Shown here: positions 11,697 through 23,909 of the stretch, piece after piece
Layout: every line of letters starts with the position of its first letter
Numbering within the stretch: the first letter of the stretch is position 1
Assembly (NCBI GenBank): GCA_030248195.1
Contig: JASAND010013050.1
Span: 1-64,000, forward strand
Reading direction: 5' to 3'
DNA: 64,000 nt
Source of the DNA: Trissonchulus latispiculum
Lineage: Eukaryota > Nematoda > Enoplea > Enoplida > Ironidae
The notes under the pieces: generated by a model
Database searches by the model: none
What the model was told of the DNA's origin: nothing
Seen by the model: the letters and a program-made list of their open reading frames with translations, nothing else
Translations under genes and position numbers: made by a program

Positions 11697-12038
11697 CAAG
11701 AGTACATAATAACTAAGAGTGTGACAAGCGTCACGCTCTTAGTTATCAAGCGAAAAACATCATCTGCACAATAACGGCTGACCCCCCCACAACTGAGTAT
11801 GTGCACTTCAAAGATTTTTGCCCGCTATGCCTACGTTCTAAAGCTCGCTACAGACGCACATTGAACCAACTGACTAGTTGTGTTTTTGAGCTTTAGAACG
11901 TAGGCATAGCGGGCAAAAATATTTGAAGTGCACATACTCAGTTGTGGGGGGGGTCAACCGTTATTGTGCAGGTGATGTTTTTCGCTTGATAACTAAGAGC
12001 GTGACGCTTGTCACACTCTTAGTTATTATGTACTCTTG
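11697..12038. mobile_element. Perfectly flanked palindromic MITE
   Basis: The left half (11697-11850) is repeated inverted by 11890-12038 with only a few mismatches. The ends are CAAGAGTAC and GTACTCTTG, exact reverse complements. Both flanks carry the 7-base direct repeat TTTCAGC (11690-11696 and 12039-12045), a convincing target-site duplication. The element is non-coding and almost fully foldback, with a loop of about 40 bases. Confidence 0.85.
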
Positions 12039-12067
12039 TTTCAGCTTATTCATTATAACTTCTTGTA

Positions 12068-12815
12068 GTGTGTAGATCAAATTGTAGATTTAGGTGTCAC
12101 TTTAAGTAACAATATAAAGCCCTCGTGTCATTGTCTGAAGGTAGCTCAGAAAGCGAATAAAGTCGCAGCTGCTATTTTTCGCTGTTTTGTGACTCGTGAC
12201 CGCAAATTTCTAACCAAAATGTTTACTGTATACGTACGGAAAATACTTGAGTATAAATCGCAAGTATGGTCTCCGTATCTTCTCAAAGATATGACTTACT
12301 TGAAAATGTACAGCGCCGGTATACAAAAAATACCAGGTTTACAGAACATGTCATATAAGGATCGTCTTGAGACATTAGGCCTCAAATCTCTTGAGTTAAG
12401 ACGTCTAACTAATGATGTACTTTTAACCTACAAACTTGTTCATTGGATTGGTTATGTTAGATTTTGCGGAATTATTTGAATTTGCCCCTAGTATTGGTTT
12501 ACGTGGTCACTCATGTAAACTAAAACCAGCATTATGCAAAAGAGAGAGCACAAAGGTTATTTCAATAACCGGGTTGTTGATGTTTGGAACAGTTTACCAA
12601 ATTGGGTAGTAAATGACGTATAGTATATTGACTTTAGCTTTTATTATAATGTTCATACTAATTATATTAAATTAATAATTAGGTTATATAAGTCTTTAAC
12701 AATTTGTTTATATGTATCGTGAACCGTACACTAAAACATTTTTGTCTGTTTTTGTACGTATTTAATTCATTTGTTTGGGAAATAAATCTTCCTCTATTCT
12801 ATTCTATTCTATAAT
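12068..12815 (+). pseudogene. 3' end of a non-LTR (LINE) retrotransposon
   Basis: The frame 12189-12479 carries the typical C-terminal sequence of LINE reverse transcriptases (YVRKILEYKSQVWSPYLL, then PGL..MSYKDRLETLGLKSLELRRL). Coding similarity begins upstream in another frame (about 12085-12190) and continues weakly past the stop, so the copy is truncated and frameshifted. The insertion ends in a (TTCTA)n tail at about 12795-12815, the tail type of CR1/L2-like LINEs (family assignment is inference). Confidence 0.8.
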
Positions 12816-14091
12816 CTGCAGTTATAAGAACTAGAACCTCCAACAGTTTCCAATGGAATTTTGAAAAAGTGAAAGTTTATAGATTCATCTGTTTCGGTGT
12901 CGCATCGAGCTAAAACTGTTTAAAACAGTTCTAATTCAGCACAAATCTTTAGTTTGGTGAAATTTTAAAATTTTTGCTGCAATTGTAAAGCTACCTAGAA
13001 TTTGTTTAAGCCGAACTCAGAGCCTAAGGCTAAGGCTACACTTTATACTTTTACGTTGACAAAAGTTGGACGAAGGCAAAGGTCCCACCAATACATCCAC
13101 AGTACCAGCAGCAACGCTGTCGCTCCAGGCAGAGAACCCCATAGTACCGAGGCACCGGAATTCAAACGAAAAGTAAAACTCAAAAGATATCTGCTTCAAA
13201 TCATTCAGTACAGATTTTGACATTAATTTTAATTTTCAGATGATTGTGCTGCCAAAAATTTATATACAGTTTTTCTGAGCGAGGCAGAAACTAGAAACTG
13301 GCAAATTTCTTGTATAGAACGAGACGGCTACTTACACGGTTCTTATACGGCTGTAGTTTCTGGTGTGAAGTTTGACTCTACTGAACTTAATAAAATGCTG
13401 TTGACTGACTTTGATGCACTAAGTTAAGATCCAAAAACTACAGGTGAACAACAGTGGTGTGCGATGTTGGAGAACTGTTCGGCCCTGACCAACTGAAACC
13501 CGACGAAACGGTTGCAACGATTTACTGTAATTTCAACAAAAACTTGACGACGAGATTAATACAAAATATTAATTTCAACCAAAATTATAAACTTAACAAA
13601 ATACCAAACCAATAATAAACACCCGGCAAAAGCCGACAAAGCGATGAGGAAAAACTTGACCAAACACCCAACACAAGTCAACCCCAAATTCGAACCCAAA
13701 GATTACTATCCAACCACTCGCGACAGAACTTATGCCCACAACTGCACCTAACCAACCCAATATGGAGAATCTCAAGTATTAGCTAGCCAGACCTGCGAAT
13801 TTAGACAGAAGTAATGTTAAATCATTGAACGTTTGTCGAATGTAATGTTAATTTCACTTAGGCTTAGCAGCTCATGAATAATTTATATCTTTCCTGTCGG
13901 TGCTAACTTCACACTGGGCAATCGTATAGTCTGAATAAGAACAAACCCTTAAGGCACCCAATGATTCACAAAGCAGAAATTCGGTTTTTTATTGTGAGAA
14001 CTGGGAACCTGTTTGAAATGGCCTGTGATGAATTCCCGTCCCAGCACGTGCAGGAAAGCATTAGGTTAGGTAGGTGTATTGACTCCCAGAC

Positions 14092-14560
14092 TAGAGATGA
14101 GCACGGGCCGGATTTTTCCGGCCCGGCCCGGCCCGCTCCAAAATCTTGCCCGGCCCGGCCCGGCCCGGCCCGCTGGCAAAATGTTTCGGCCCGGCCCGGC
14201 CCGGCCCGCTCCAAGATTCGGCCCGGCCCGGCTCGCCAAAAGAAAATTTCCAAAATTTTATTAACAATATTATTTCAAAGGCTCCAGTGCAATATGGAAA
14301 CGCTAAATTATGCTATAAAATGTTAAATTTTGCTTTAAATAGCCAGAATAAACAGATATTTAGCTAATTTTAGCGATTTTAGAACATTTTCTATAGTCGA
14401 TCCGGCCCGTTTCGGCCCGCGCCGGCCCGCAGTTATAAAATTTTGTCGGCCCGGCACAGCCCGGCCCGCTAACAAATGGATGTCAGCCCGGCCCTGCCCG
14501 GCCCGCGGGCCGGGCCGTGCCGGGCCGGGCCGGGCCGACGGGCCGAAATGCTCATCTCTA
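14092..14560. mobile_element. hAT-like MITE with GGCCC arrays
   Basis: A 469-bp element with terminal inverted repeats TAGAGATGAGCA / TGCTCATCTCTA and a perfect 8-bp target duplication TCCCAGAC (14084-14091 and 14561-14568), the TSD length of hAT transposons. Both ends hold arrays of CCGGC/GGCCC units that can fold back, while the middle is AT-rich. It is extremely GC-rich against its surroundings. The open frames across it, rich in Pro, Ala, Gly and Arg, are artefacts of the array. Confidence 0.88.
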
Positions 14561-15357
14561 TCCCAGACCCTCTTTGAATTTACTTATGTCCAATTTCCAA
14601 TTTTTGATCTCTGTAGAGAGTATTGTCTCTGCAAAATTTGGGTACCGTGCACACAGGAACAGGACGAAGCAAAGTTTGTACTTGCTTCAAGGTTGCCAGC
14701 TGCCACAATGATTGGGCTGTGCCCAGAAAAATACCAGACGGCTGTAGCTGAAGAACAGCTAAGTGACTTGCATATCAAACACAGTTAGTTTTCACCACCA
14801 TTTGGCTCACTTTTGCGCTGATTTAAGCATTACAGTGGTGTAATATTCAAGCGACCTTGAATATCAAAGAAACATGTCGAATGCACAGAGATTAAACAGA
14901 TAAATGAGCTAATTTATGTTAATTTTTACATAGAAAGTTGCTAATGAGGGCTAACAGATGAATCAGTTAAGTACCTATAGACTTAATCCTAAAGAAAAGA
15001 AACAATGAAAAACGCCATCACTACATGCATTGAGGCAAAGCCTCCGACACAGTTGAGCAGATACTAAGGGCGGACCTTTGCCGAAAAAAGACAAAGATTA
15101 TATTTTCCCACCATTTCTGCACAATATGTGTTACCTCAACATTATTACAAACAATATCGATAATACAATAGGAACTAAGAAAATAATTGTGTCCAATAAA
15201 GCTACCAGTTTTCCTTTCTGAAAGCTGACACTATTACAGCTGAAACTTTAAATCAGTCGGGAATTAAATGCAGATCAAGAAGACATGAAATACTAATTAC
15301 GTAGAATCAATGAAATTCTAAATGAAGAAAAATTATTGCGCTGAAAACAGTGCAAAT

Positions 15358-15522
15358 TGAACTTAGGAGGACCGTTAGGAGCAGTGTGAGTGCTCCGAAG
15401 GATTTAGAAGAATTGCTTGTAAGGAGAAATTTTTTGAAACAGGATTCTCCTAGGTGTGCTCCTAAGCTGGACTTAGGAGCGGTCCCAAGCTTAGGAGCGT
15501 CTTTTGAAATGCCCCCCTGGCC
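15358..15522. mobile_element. CTTAGGAG palindromic MITE-like repeat, copy 4
   Basis: Contains the same CTTAGGAG/CTCCTAAG inverted blocks and ends with CTTTTGAAATGCCCCCC, the complement of the family's GGGGCGTTT-type start. It is followed by a block (15525-16090) whose parts recur at 22150-22330 and 23400-23750. Confidence 0.5.
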
Positions 15523-16188
15523 TACTTAGTTTAGTTACTTTAGTTACGCTCAGTTAACTTAGTTACTTAGTAACAGGGTTACTTACATTGTGCGATTTCA
15601 ACCTTCCATGGACTGCCTGCTGTCTATTTCTATACTGCATAAGAGTTAGCATTATGCTGGTTAGTGGGATACCCTTAATATGATGTAAAATATTGGTTTA
15701 ATTTAATTAAATAATAATTGATGTTATGGTTGTGTTTGTTGTGTTAGTCAGTAGCCTTCACGACATAATCAATTTCAAGAAGCTGTTTCTTAAAATTTTC
15801 TGGAATTTGGGCTGTGTGCGTCAATGCTTCTTGTCAATTAAACTGGCTTAGAAATAATGAAAGGCAAATAAAAATTAGGTACATTCAGAAGTTGGAGAAC
15901 ATAAATCAGGCGAACTCTGCTATATTTGGTCCCAGTTCATTAACATACCTTTGTATTTTGTAATTTCGCATTCCCTTCAGTTTTACACGACGGTAAACGT
16001 CAGTTTACTGTAATTTTCCATGTTAACTTTCGCCAAGAACAGTTGTCGTAATCAACCATAACAAGCCAATCAAGCATTCAAGCTCTTCCCTCGAGGATGC
16101 TGAGCTGTGATTAAAGGCACCTCTCACCTTTAATATTGTTGTACTTACGTTTATTTCTGAAAAATATAATAAATAAAACAGTGTTACT

Positions 16189-17154
16189 ATGAATTCGTCG
16201 GAATCCGGAACCCAGTTTGACCCTTATTCCATAATCATGGGTGGTTACTTTGTCGAAGGCATTTTTCAAGTCGGCTTCAATGCCATCCTGGTGGGCGTTG
16301 TAATGGTGACACCTATTCTCAGAGAAAAAGAGTTCGTGTTTCCGGCTGGCTTAGCTATTGCAGATGGTGCAACAGGATTTGGGCAACTATGGGCATCAGT
16401 CAATAGACATTTGATAACGCAGAGTGGAAGAAGTAACCAATTGGTTCCATCTTCATACTGCAGAAATAAAGTGCATACACTGTTATTCCAGTGGAGTGCA
16501 TATGCGTCTTCATTGATTGTATTTATGATATCAATAGACAGGTTCATTGCATGCAGCAGCATTAAGGTTTATGCTAAAATTAGTAGGAAGCATACATTGA
16601 TTGCCACTGTTTCTTGCTACATCTTAGCCACAATTAACCTAATGATAAATGTCGTAGTGATGTCAATCAGTGAAGACATGGTCTCAATATTTTGCTTTTC
16701 TGGAGGTAGCATGCCATATTGGAGAAAGCAAATGCATTGGGGATTTCAGATGCTGTTTTCGAGTTGCAGTGTACTTATTTATATCACTGCATTGATGATT
16801 TTAAAACATAGTTCGAAGACCCAGTATTCGGAAGTTTTCCAGTCAATGCTGGAAAGGCAACGAAAAGTAACCAAGTCGTTACTACATTTGAGTACCTGCA
16901 CATTTTGTTTGTTTTGTGTTCCTCTGACTCTATTCTTGTTTCTTGATTATATCGCCCATAATTTGACGATAAAAAGGTATCTGGGAGGTACTTTATTTTT
17001 TATTATGAACATAAATTCCTGTTACAACATTGTTTTGTACTATTTTAAAAACCGAGACTTTAGAAACTCGCTGAAACACATAATTAATCCTTGGAAAAGC
17101 ACAGCTGTTGTTTCTATTAGTCAATCACAATTTAAAGTTAGCAGACTTGCGTAA
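16189..17154 (+). CDS. Seven-transmembrane GPCR, chemoreceptor-like
   Basis: A single-exon, 321-residue membrane receptor and the only host-type gene recognised. The hydrophobic segments fit seven transmembrane helices. A Cys at residue 91 fits the conserved extracellular disulfide, and ISIDRFIA at residues 115-121 is the DRY-like motif at the end of helix 3 (DRF here). The last helix ends NINSCYNIVLYYFKN, close to the NPxxY region, followed by a short basic tail. It resembles rhodopsin-like orphan or nematode srsx/srx-type chemoreceptors; the ligand is unknown. The start ATG lies in a clean context after an AT-rich leader. It lacks introns and has no neighbours of related function. Confidence 0.75.
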   Translation: MNSSESGTQFDPYSIIMGGYFVEGIFQVGFNAILVGVVMVTPILREKEFVFPAGLAIADGATGFGQLWASVNRHLITQSGRSNQLVPSSYCRNKVHTLLFQWSAYASSLIVFMISIDRFIACSSIKVYAKISRKHTLIATVSCYILATINLMINVVVMSISEDMVSIFCFSGGSMPYWRKQMHWGFQMLFSSCSVLIYITALMILKHSSKTQYSEVFQSMLERQRKVTKSLLHLSTCTFCLFCVPLTLFLFLDYIAHNLTIKRYLGGTLFFIMNINSCYNIVLYYFKNRDFRNSLKHIINPWKSTAVVSISQSQFKVSRLA

Positions 17155-19499
17155 AGACTATTATAAATATAATAATGTTGCGAGTGGCGATTTCTAGCTT
17201 TCGTGGTTTCTGCTGTTGCTGGTCATGTATCTGTCATTTTTAATCATTTACAACGATTAATCTGACCGTAAAAAGTTAGTACAAGCAATATCTCTTCCGA
17301 AGTTCAACGATGTTAACCTATTTCAAAAGTTTTGGTGTGTTGTTGTTGTTTACCCCACTTGTACTAACAGGTTGCACCATTTGCATATAGAAGCAGATTT
17401 GGCTCTACTTGCTTTTGTCTACAAGTATTTGTTGTTAGCCTTCCCTGGCAGCTAAAATGTGAAGAAGGGTTAAGCAATTTATACACAACTAAAACATCCA
17501 ATTTCGGTCAGACAAGCAATGAACAAATGAAAATAATATTTTTATTTGTTTTTGACTGTGTGTGTTGGTTGCTGTTGTTGTTGTTGGTTGTATACACTAA
17601 CACAAGGTACGAATATGGGGTGAGTCTACCCCGACTCTGGCTTGGGTTCTACCCCTAAAAATTTCAAAATATTAAGGGTCTACCCCTAATTTAGCAGATA
17701 TTGCAATGTTTTTTCAATTTTTAGCCACAAAGTTAGTTAAAATGACCATTTCTAGCGACTTTTAAGAAATTTTTAAAAAAAATTCGCTAAAATGTGCTAA
17801 AAATGTTCAGTTTTGGTAAAAATCGCTGAGCGGTCTACCCTATTTTTCTTTGTGGACGAGAGGGCTGCCCTTTCTTCCTTCGCGAGGAGGGTGTCTACCC
17901 GTTTTTGTCGGTGTGGGGGGAGTGTGCACCCCCATTCCCCTAAATTTATCCTATAGTTGGTTGTAATGATAAGAATGTTTGGATTAGAATTGAGAAATGT
18001 GTCTATCATTTGCAATTGCTGCTAGTAACGTATTAGTGTGCTGGATTGTGCGTTTTCTTTTTGTGCGGATTGTGAGTTTTTAATTTTTATAAACATAGAT
18101 TCAACATTCAAATAAAATGTAGGCTAGTAAGGCTATTATGGACTTCTTAACAGGAAACCGTTTTATCTACAAATACGACATTTTGTACGTTATTAGCAAT
18201 GATTTTTTTTGCCAGTCTTTCTTTCTTCCCCAATAAACAATGAAGGGAAAACACGGTGCCAAAATGGGCGCACATAACTCTTTGAGGCTTATTTGCTATT
18301 TGAACTTTTGGCTTCGCTGAAAATTGTATTACTTTACGTCCTGATAAAACAGCTGGTCAGGGCAGCAGTAAGGTAGAAGCTTATTTACACCCTAAAATTA
18401 CAATTGGAGAAGAAGCTGGAAACAGGTAGTTGGCTAAATACATTTAGCATATCTATATTCACCCAAAGTTAAATGTTCCTCTAAACGTCAAATTTGCTAA
18501 CATGCTTAATCCCACTTTTGTTAAAAACGCACCTAACCCCGTTTGCAGCTTCTGCAACAGTTCGCCATGTTATGATACATTAACGAAATATTGAATTGTT
18601 ATTTCTGTTATGAAGGAAAAACTACCATCTAAAATTTTACCATCTATTTATAACTTCCGGAAACGCAAGAGCTACACTAATGCAATGGAGAGGCCTGGCA
18701 TTTGAACAACGGAACCACCACCAATACTAGGGCTGGCACAATGCAATACAAACCCCGACTGCTAATTAGGTTTTTGTCCAGGCGGCTCTCTTTTAAATCC
18801 CGGAGGAGCCTCGACAAGGGAGGGGGATTAGTTTTCCGGGGGACGCCGGGCTGCCGGGCGCCAGAGAAAGGGGAAATTGGGACTGTACTCACTCGAAAAG
18901 TGCTCCGGGCTAGCCCCAGAGAACTTATTTACGAATCACTCAAAGCGTGGTTTGAACTAGGTAAATACTAGATATACAACTATTGGTTTACTAAAAGTAG
19001 TTATAAAACAACGAGGGTAGTCGAAATGACTATCAAGACAAGTTACTGATACTCAATAAAAGGACGTGGGAAATGGGGAGACAAGGCCAGGGAAAAGGGA
19101 GGAAGTGGACGGAGTTAGAGAATGAAAGGAATAAAACAATCTTTAAGGGTTTGAAAACGGAATTGAACAAAAGATAGGTTAAGTTGGGCAACCAAAAAGT
19201 AATTCCAATTTGTTCATCCGAAATTTGTAATGCGACCTGTCACAACCACAGAAAGCTTTCAACTCAATAAGATATGAGTAATGCTTTCAAGTCGGCAGGT
19301 GTTTCGTAATCGCAATTTGATATAAGCAAAAATGATGTGCTCAATTTTTCGCAAGCTAAAAGTAAGGCAGTTTAGATGCAGTGCTACTTTTATGGTAATT
19401 TGAGAAAAATGACTAATTTCAAGTTTTGGCAACACTATCGTAAAGATTACAAACATTACATTCCAGAAAACATACATTTTCGCATCCAAAAAATGTAAA
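17155..19499. other. Long non-coding stretch
   Basis: No supported gene. It contains TGTTGTTG microsatellite-like runs near 17340 and 17570, a patch at about 17610-17945 rich in TCTACCCC/GGGGTAGA-type repeats, and a GC-rich patch at 18690-18920. Short open frames here overlap one another on both strands and show no domain. Confidence 0.5.
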
Positions 19500-19715
19500 A
19501 TACATACCAGACACCAGACATGCGCAGGAGGGGAAGTTCTGGGGGGAGTGAACCGGCGGGGAATTCCGGCTTTTCCGGTTTTTTTCCCAAAAACGATTCC
19601 CTTTTCCGATTCTGGGGGGGGGGGGTGAGGGACCCCTCTGGGGAACGTGAACTCCAGGTCTGGGAGGGGTGTGAAAACCCCCCAAGCACATGTATGCCAG
19701 ACACTCTAGTAACGA
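19500..19715. mobile_element. Miniature element made of Polinton terminal repeats
   Basis: The left part (AGACATGCGCAGGAGGGGAA, then TTCCGGTTTTTTTCCC and CGATTCTGG) matches the reverse complement of about 57470-57597. The right part, read in reverse complement (CATACATGTGCTTGGGG followed by G-runs), matches 49005-49040. Both are terminal sequences of the second Polinton in this window. The 216-bp unit is therefore probably a non-autonomous derivative containing little but the two ends. Confidence 0.65.
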
Positions 19716-19849
19716 TCTTAGTGGTTTTAAAAGAAATTTAGGGATGTTTTACGGAAAATTCATGAAGCTCTTCATGGCATTGAATTGGAGGAGAGATTGT
19801 AGCGTTTCCCGCTACTGCCTATACTATAATAATTTAGCGAAAACCTAAC

Positions 19850-21930
19850 AGGCTGGAATGTTAGCAGGTTCTCTACTAAAATACTTTGAAAAACAAATTT
19901 AATTTGATATCTAAATTTAAATATGCAAACATATATAAATAAACAAATTCATTGCAATGTTTTGACTGAATCGCTATGTAACGGCTCACCCAGATAACGG
20001 TACAGGAGCCCGTTGAATAAAAGTGGTTAGTTGATTAGAGTAACGGTTTTTCGAGCAAAATGTCTGCAACAGTCAGCAATTTTTATAGTTTTTGACACGA
20101 TATCGTATCTGTTGAAGTGCTTTAGCCAAGCAGCTGGAGTATTTAACTCTCACAGACTCAATCAGTTAAAGGAAAATTTTAACCAAGAGTGCATGCTTAA
20201 CTCATTAGAAATTTTTTAAGTTTCTATGCTGGAATTATTCCAATTTGAAATGTAACTTAATTTGGAATACTCATTTAAACGTTCAGATCGCTTAAAAATG
20301 TCCCAAATTATTGTTGCTTCTAATTATCCTTCCGAAACTGTAACGACTGGTTCGGTAGAGTGAGAGGAGCACAAAAAAGTAAAATTGACATCGGGTAAAC
20401 ACATAATACTGCCAACAAATGATTAGCCAATTTCTAATTATAAGATCGACATGAAATTCACTCCTGCCCAAGCAATCAGGACAAATCTGCCAACAATAGA
20501 AGACAAACTGATTAGTTTAGACAAGAAAGGGCAAGATAATGGCCAGAGTGAGTACAGGTTAGTTAATGCTTGAATTAAAACAAACATATATATAAGAGAA
20601 ACCACAAAACAAAAATAAAAACGACGCCAGAGCACATGCTCAGGAAGAAGAAAGTAACTGTGCTGGATGATGTTACTGCATCGAAATCTCTTCTAATGGC
20701 GGGTACGGCAGAATGAAACTGTTCAGATTAGTTTCGAATGTTAAAGATTTCGCTCCGCGCTTCTCCAGATAAATATTTATAGATAAAGATAAATGATTTG
20801 ATTTGATCAATCACCCACCCTACTTCAAATTTTTTTAAAGTTGAACTTTTGAGCAGAAACTTGAAGAAACTAGATAAACTGCACTTTCGATTTGGAAGAA
20901 AAAGAAAGAACAAGAGGCGAAATACAATCGGATAGAATAGAAATAGAAATCTTGAAGAAGGATTTTAGTTGAAATCCCTACCAATGACGAACTTCTGTTT
21001 TTCCTTGGCAGGAAATCCAGGGAAATCCAGCTATTTCACCTCGTATTAGCACACCAGCACAAAAGTAACAATACGACAAAATTAAATAAACGTAAGTCGG
21101 CGAAAAGCCGGCTTTTAGCGTAGGCCTTTTCAAGAGAGGGACTGAGCGTCCATTTAGGTAATATTATTACTCGAACTTACGCAGTTTGTAGAAAACTGTG
21201 GGGTGGATCCACTCAACCTGACGGGCTTTCTGTGAAAAAATGGCTTTAGACGCCGGACCCAATTTTAGCAGCAACCTGCCTCTAGGAGGAACCTCAATCC
21301 CACTCATGGATAGGAAGGAAAGGTAAAACTATCTGAGGTGTCCTGTCAGGAGAGAGGCTGACGCCACAGCCAACCAATGCATATGAATGGATGTCTGTGA
21401 TTAACATAGTTTAAGTCTAAAAGGTTCCAAAATTTAGGAAGCCGTTCACTTCCACAATCCACCTCAGACTGATTTCAAATGTTGGGCAAGCCCTTTGTGT
21501 TATATTTGATGGAGAAAATTCTGAGAAAACGAAAAATTTCAGAAAGACTGGGATTTCATGCAATAATTTGTTGAATGAAACCAAATAAATAAACACGTAG
21601 GTGTAAAATAGTTCTGAAGTGTTTTTACAGCACAGAAATAGGAAAAAAGAATTAAAGAAAGTACGAAGGAAAGTTGAACCTAAAATTTAAACTAAACATA
21701 GGCAAAACTGGAAGGTAACAGCACCAAAGAAAGCTAAAAATGTAGAAAATTATGTTGGAAAGTTTAAAGCTGAACAACATGTATATACCGAAGAAAAAGT
21801 CAAGGATTCTATTGGATGTTTTAGTCGAACAATTTCAGAAGCATGACAGTAAAATTTGTGTAACTTTAGGTTTCCGGCAAGACCCAACTCGTTTCGGGTC
21901 GGATCGGAGTTTAAGTTTAAACCAGCGAGT
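19850..21930. repeat. Dispersed repeat, right copy
   Basis: Second copy of the repeat at 1-1010, in the same orientation, with extra sequence around 20530-21160. It is followed by blocks shared with 11180-11375 (at 21955-22150) and 15525-15730 (at 22150-22330). No coding region was recognised. Confidence 0.65.
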
Positions 21931-22354
21931 CGAATAAACAAAAATCCTCATCTTTAGCAAGGATCAGCTCAGGCAAGGGGCTGTCTAAACAAGAAACCAG
22001 GTTAACTGGCTTACCTCAAGTCAAAACTTAGCTATTATTGTAATAGGTAACTGCAGGAGTTCTGTAAATACGCGACATGATTGATTTGGTAAAGAAAACG
22101 TTCGCGATAGAAATTAAAATGTTGCCATTGTTTTAGATATAATAAGCTGGCTTCCTTAGTTTAGTTACTTTAGCTACTTTCAGTTAGCTTAGTTACTAAG
22201 TAACAGGGTCACTATGTTGTGCGATTTCAACCTTTCATGGACTGCCTGCGACCTATTGCTATACTACATAAAAGTTATCATTGTATTGGTTAGTGAGATA
22301 CCCTTAAAATGATTTAAATCCAGAGTTACGTAAAAATGTTCCTAACTCACTGAC

Positions 22355-23343
22355 TTAAGGTGGTGATTCCTTTTAGAGACATCAAATTTGAACCGTTATT
22401 ACTTATTCATTCCTTGGAGTTAAGTAGCCATTTTTATATCAAAATGGAGCTCTACATTTTCTCTTTCTAGTTAATACAGTGAACATAACTTTAGCTCTCT
22501 GAAATTATTTTACTGCATTTTTGAAGTAATTTAATTTTCCAGATTTTTTGCAGACTAAAGCAAATTTTTTCGTAAGGCGTCGGCCACATAATTCGATTCC
22601 ACTATCAAATAGCTGGGGACCCTTTTTTAGTTATTATGAAACCACTCTTCGTTATAAAGAAATTAACTAAAATGTATGCGCAACCTGGTTTTTGCCTACT
22701 TTTCCCAACTTTGGCACGCGACAACTTTAGCTCTAAAGCAGCAATCGGGGCACCTAAAAAGGGTCCCTGGGTATTTTTGCGTAAAACACGTCCAGTAAGG
22801 GGCAACCCTCTCGCTTGCATAGTAAACGCTCCACAATCGCTGGAAAAAATTTGGTCATGTTTTTGCAAAAACAACGTTTTTTATGATAGCAGCGTACGGG
22901 ATAGCACTTAGAAGATCACAATGCCAAGAATAATCGGCCCCGGCGAGACCTTCAAATTCACACCCTTAGTTTTATTTTACGGCACGCGTAGCTCAAGAAA
23001 TGGCGGATTTTTTGATATCTGCAAAAATGACAAGTTTTCAACGCCAAAATAAGAAAATTAGCTATATCTCACCATAGAGAAAAGCTAGAAAGGTGCTTCA
23101 AAAAAGAAAAATGTAGAGCTCAATAAGATTTTTCGAATGAATATAATCGTAGCTATGCAGCTACTGTCTAATTGTCAGAAATCGGCAAAAACGGCCCTGA
23201 ACGGAGACGTCAAAGTTCTGAAGCGGGATTGCGCGGAGAGTGTTAGAATGCTAAAATAACTTATTTTGGAAAGTTTCCTTAAATTTCATCTTGGTTTGAG
23301 CCATAAACCGACAATATGTGCCCAAAAGGAATCACCACCTTAA
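22355..23343. mobile_element. TTAA-flanked MITE (piggyBac-type target site)
   Basis: A 0.99-kb sequence whose two ends are a 20-base inverted repeat, TTAAGGTGGTGATTCCTTTT, at 22355-22374 and, inverted, at 23324-23343. Terminal TTAA at both ends is the target-site signature of piggyBac-like elements. It interrupts a repeat that continues on both sides (left partner 15525-15730, right partner 15730-16090), confirming insertion. There is no transposase ORF. A related right end (GTGCCCAAAAGTAATCACAA) is found at about 45090-45117. Confidence 0.75.
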
Positions 23344-23909
23344 ACGAAGTCATGTAGTAGTCTTTGCCGTTGTTGTTGCTGTTGTTGTTGGTGGTGGTGA
23401 TGGTGGTGGTGTGTTAAGGTTCTGGTTGTTGTGTTAGTTAGCAGCCTTTACGACATAATAAATTTCAATAAGCTGTTTCTTAGCATGGTCTGGAATTTGG
23501 GCTGTGTGCGTCAATGCTTTCTCTGACTTTCACTAAACTGGCTTAGAAATAATCCAAGGCAAATAGGAATTAGGTACATTCAGAATTGGAGAACATAGAT
23601 CAGGCGAATTCAGATATATTTGGTACCAGTTCATTAACATACCTTTGTATTTTGTAGGTTTGCATTCTCTTCAGTTTTACGCAGTTGTAAATGTCAGTTA
23701 ACTGTAATCTTCCCTGTTAGCTTTCGCAAGGAACACAAGAAACGCTTTCACCAAGATGACCAGCAGCACAAAGAATTGACTCGCTACGTCGAAAACTTCA
23801 AACAGGAACTGGTATTGCTCTTAGGAAGCTGTAATGGAAGATAGTTTGCAGCACCATTACTATTCCCCTTCCAGTCCAGTTACATATTCAGGTCCTGTCA
23901 AGCTATTGC

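Larger units (their letters stand above)
7425..15070. repeat. Giant interrupted inverted repeat
   Basis: Left-arm blocks reappear in reverse complement and in mirrored order on the right: 7425-7700 with about 14850-15070, 9700-9930 with 14577-14790, and 10080-10460 with 13005-13340. Between arm blocks the left side carries about 2 kb of foldback sequence (7706-9700) and the right side carries a hAT-like MITE (14092-14560). The centre (10460-13005) holds MITEs and a LINE 3' end. No transposase is recognisable. This is probably a large foldback element or a composite of two inverted copies of one repeat. Confidence 0.6.

Noticed and set aside
13961..14367. Open frames rich in Pro-Ala-Arg and Gly-Arg on both strands
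   Set aside because: They are translations of the GGCCC arrays of the hAT-like MITE.
19418..19704. Minus-strand Pro-rich frames
   Set aside because: Readings of the G/C-run terminal repeats of the Polinton-derived mini-element.
22605..22911. Complementary open frames of about 90 codons on both strands
   Set aside because: Inside the TTAA-flanked MITE; no domain, and both strands equally open.
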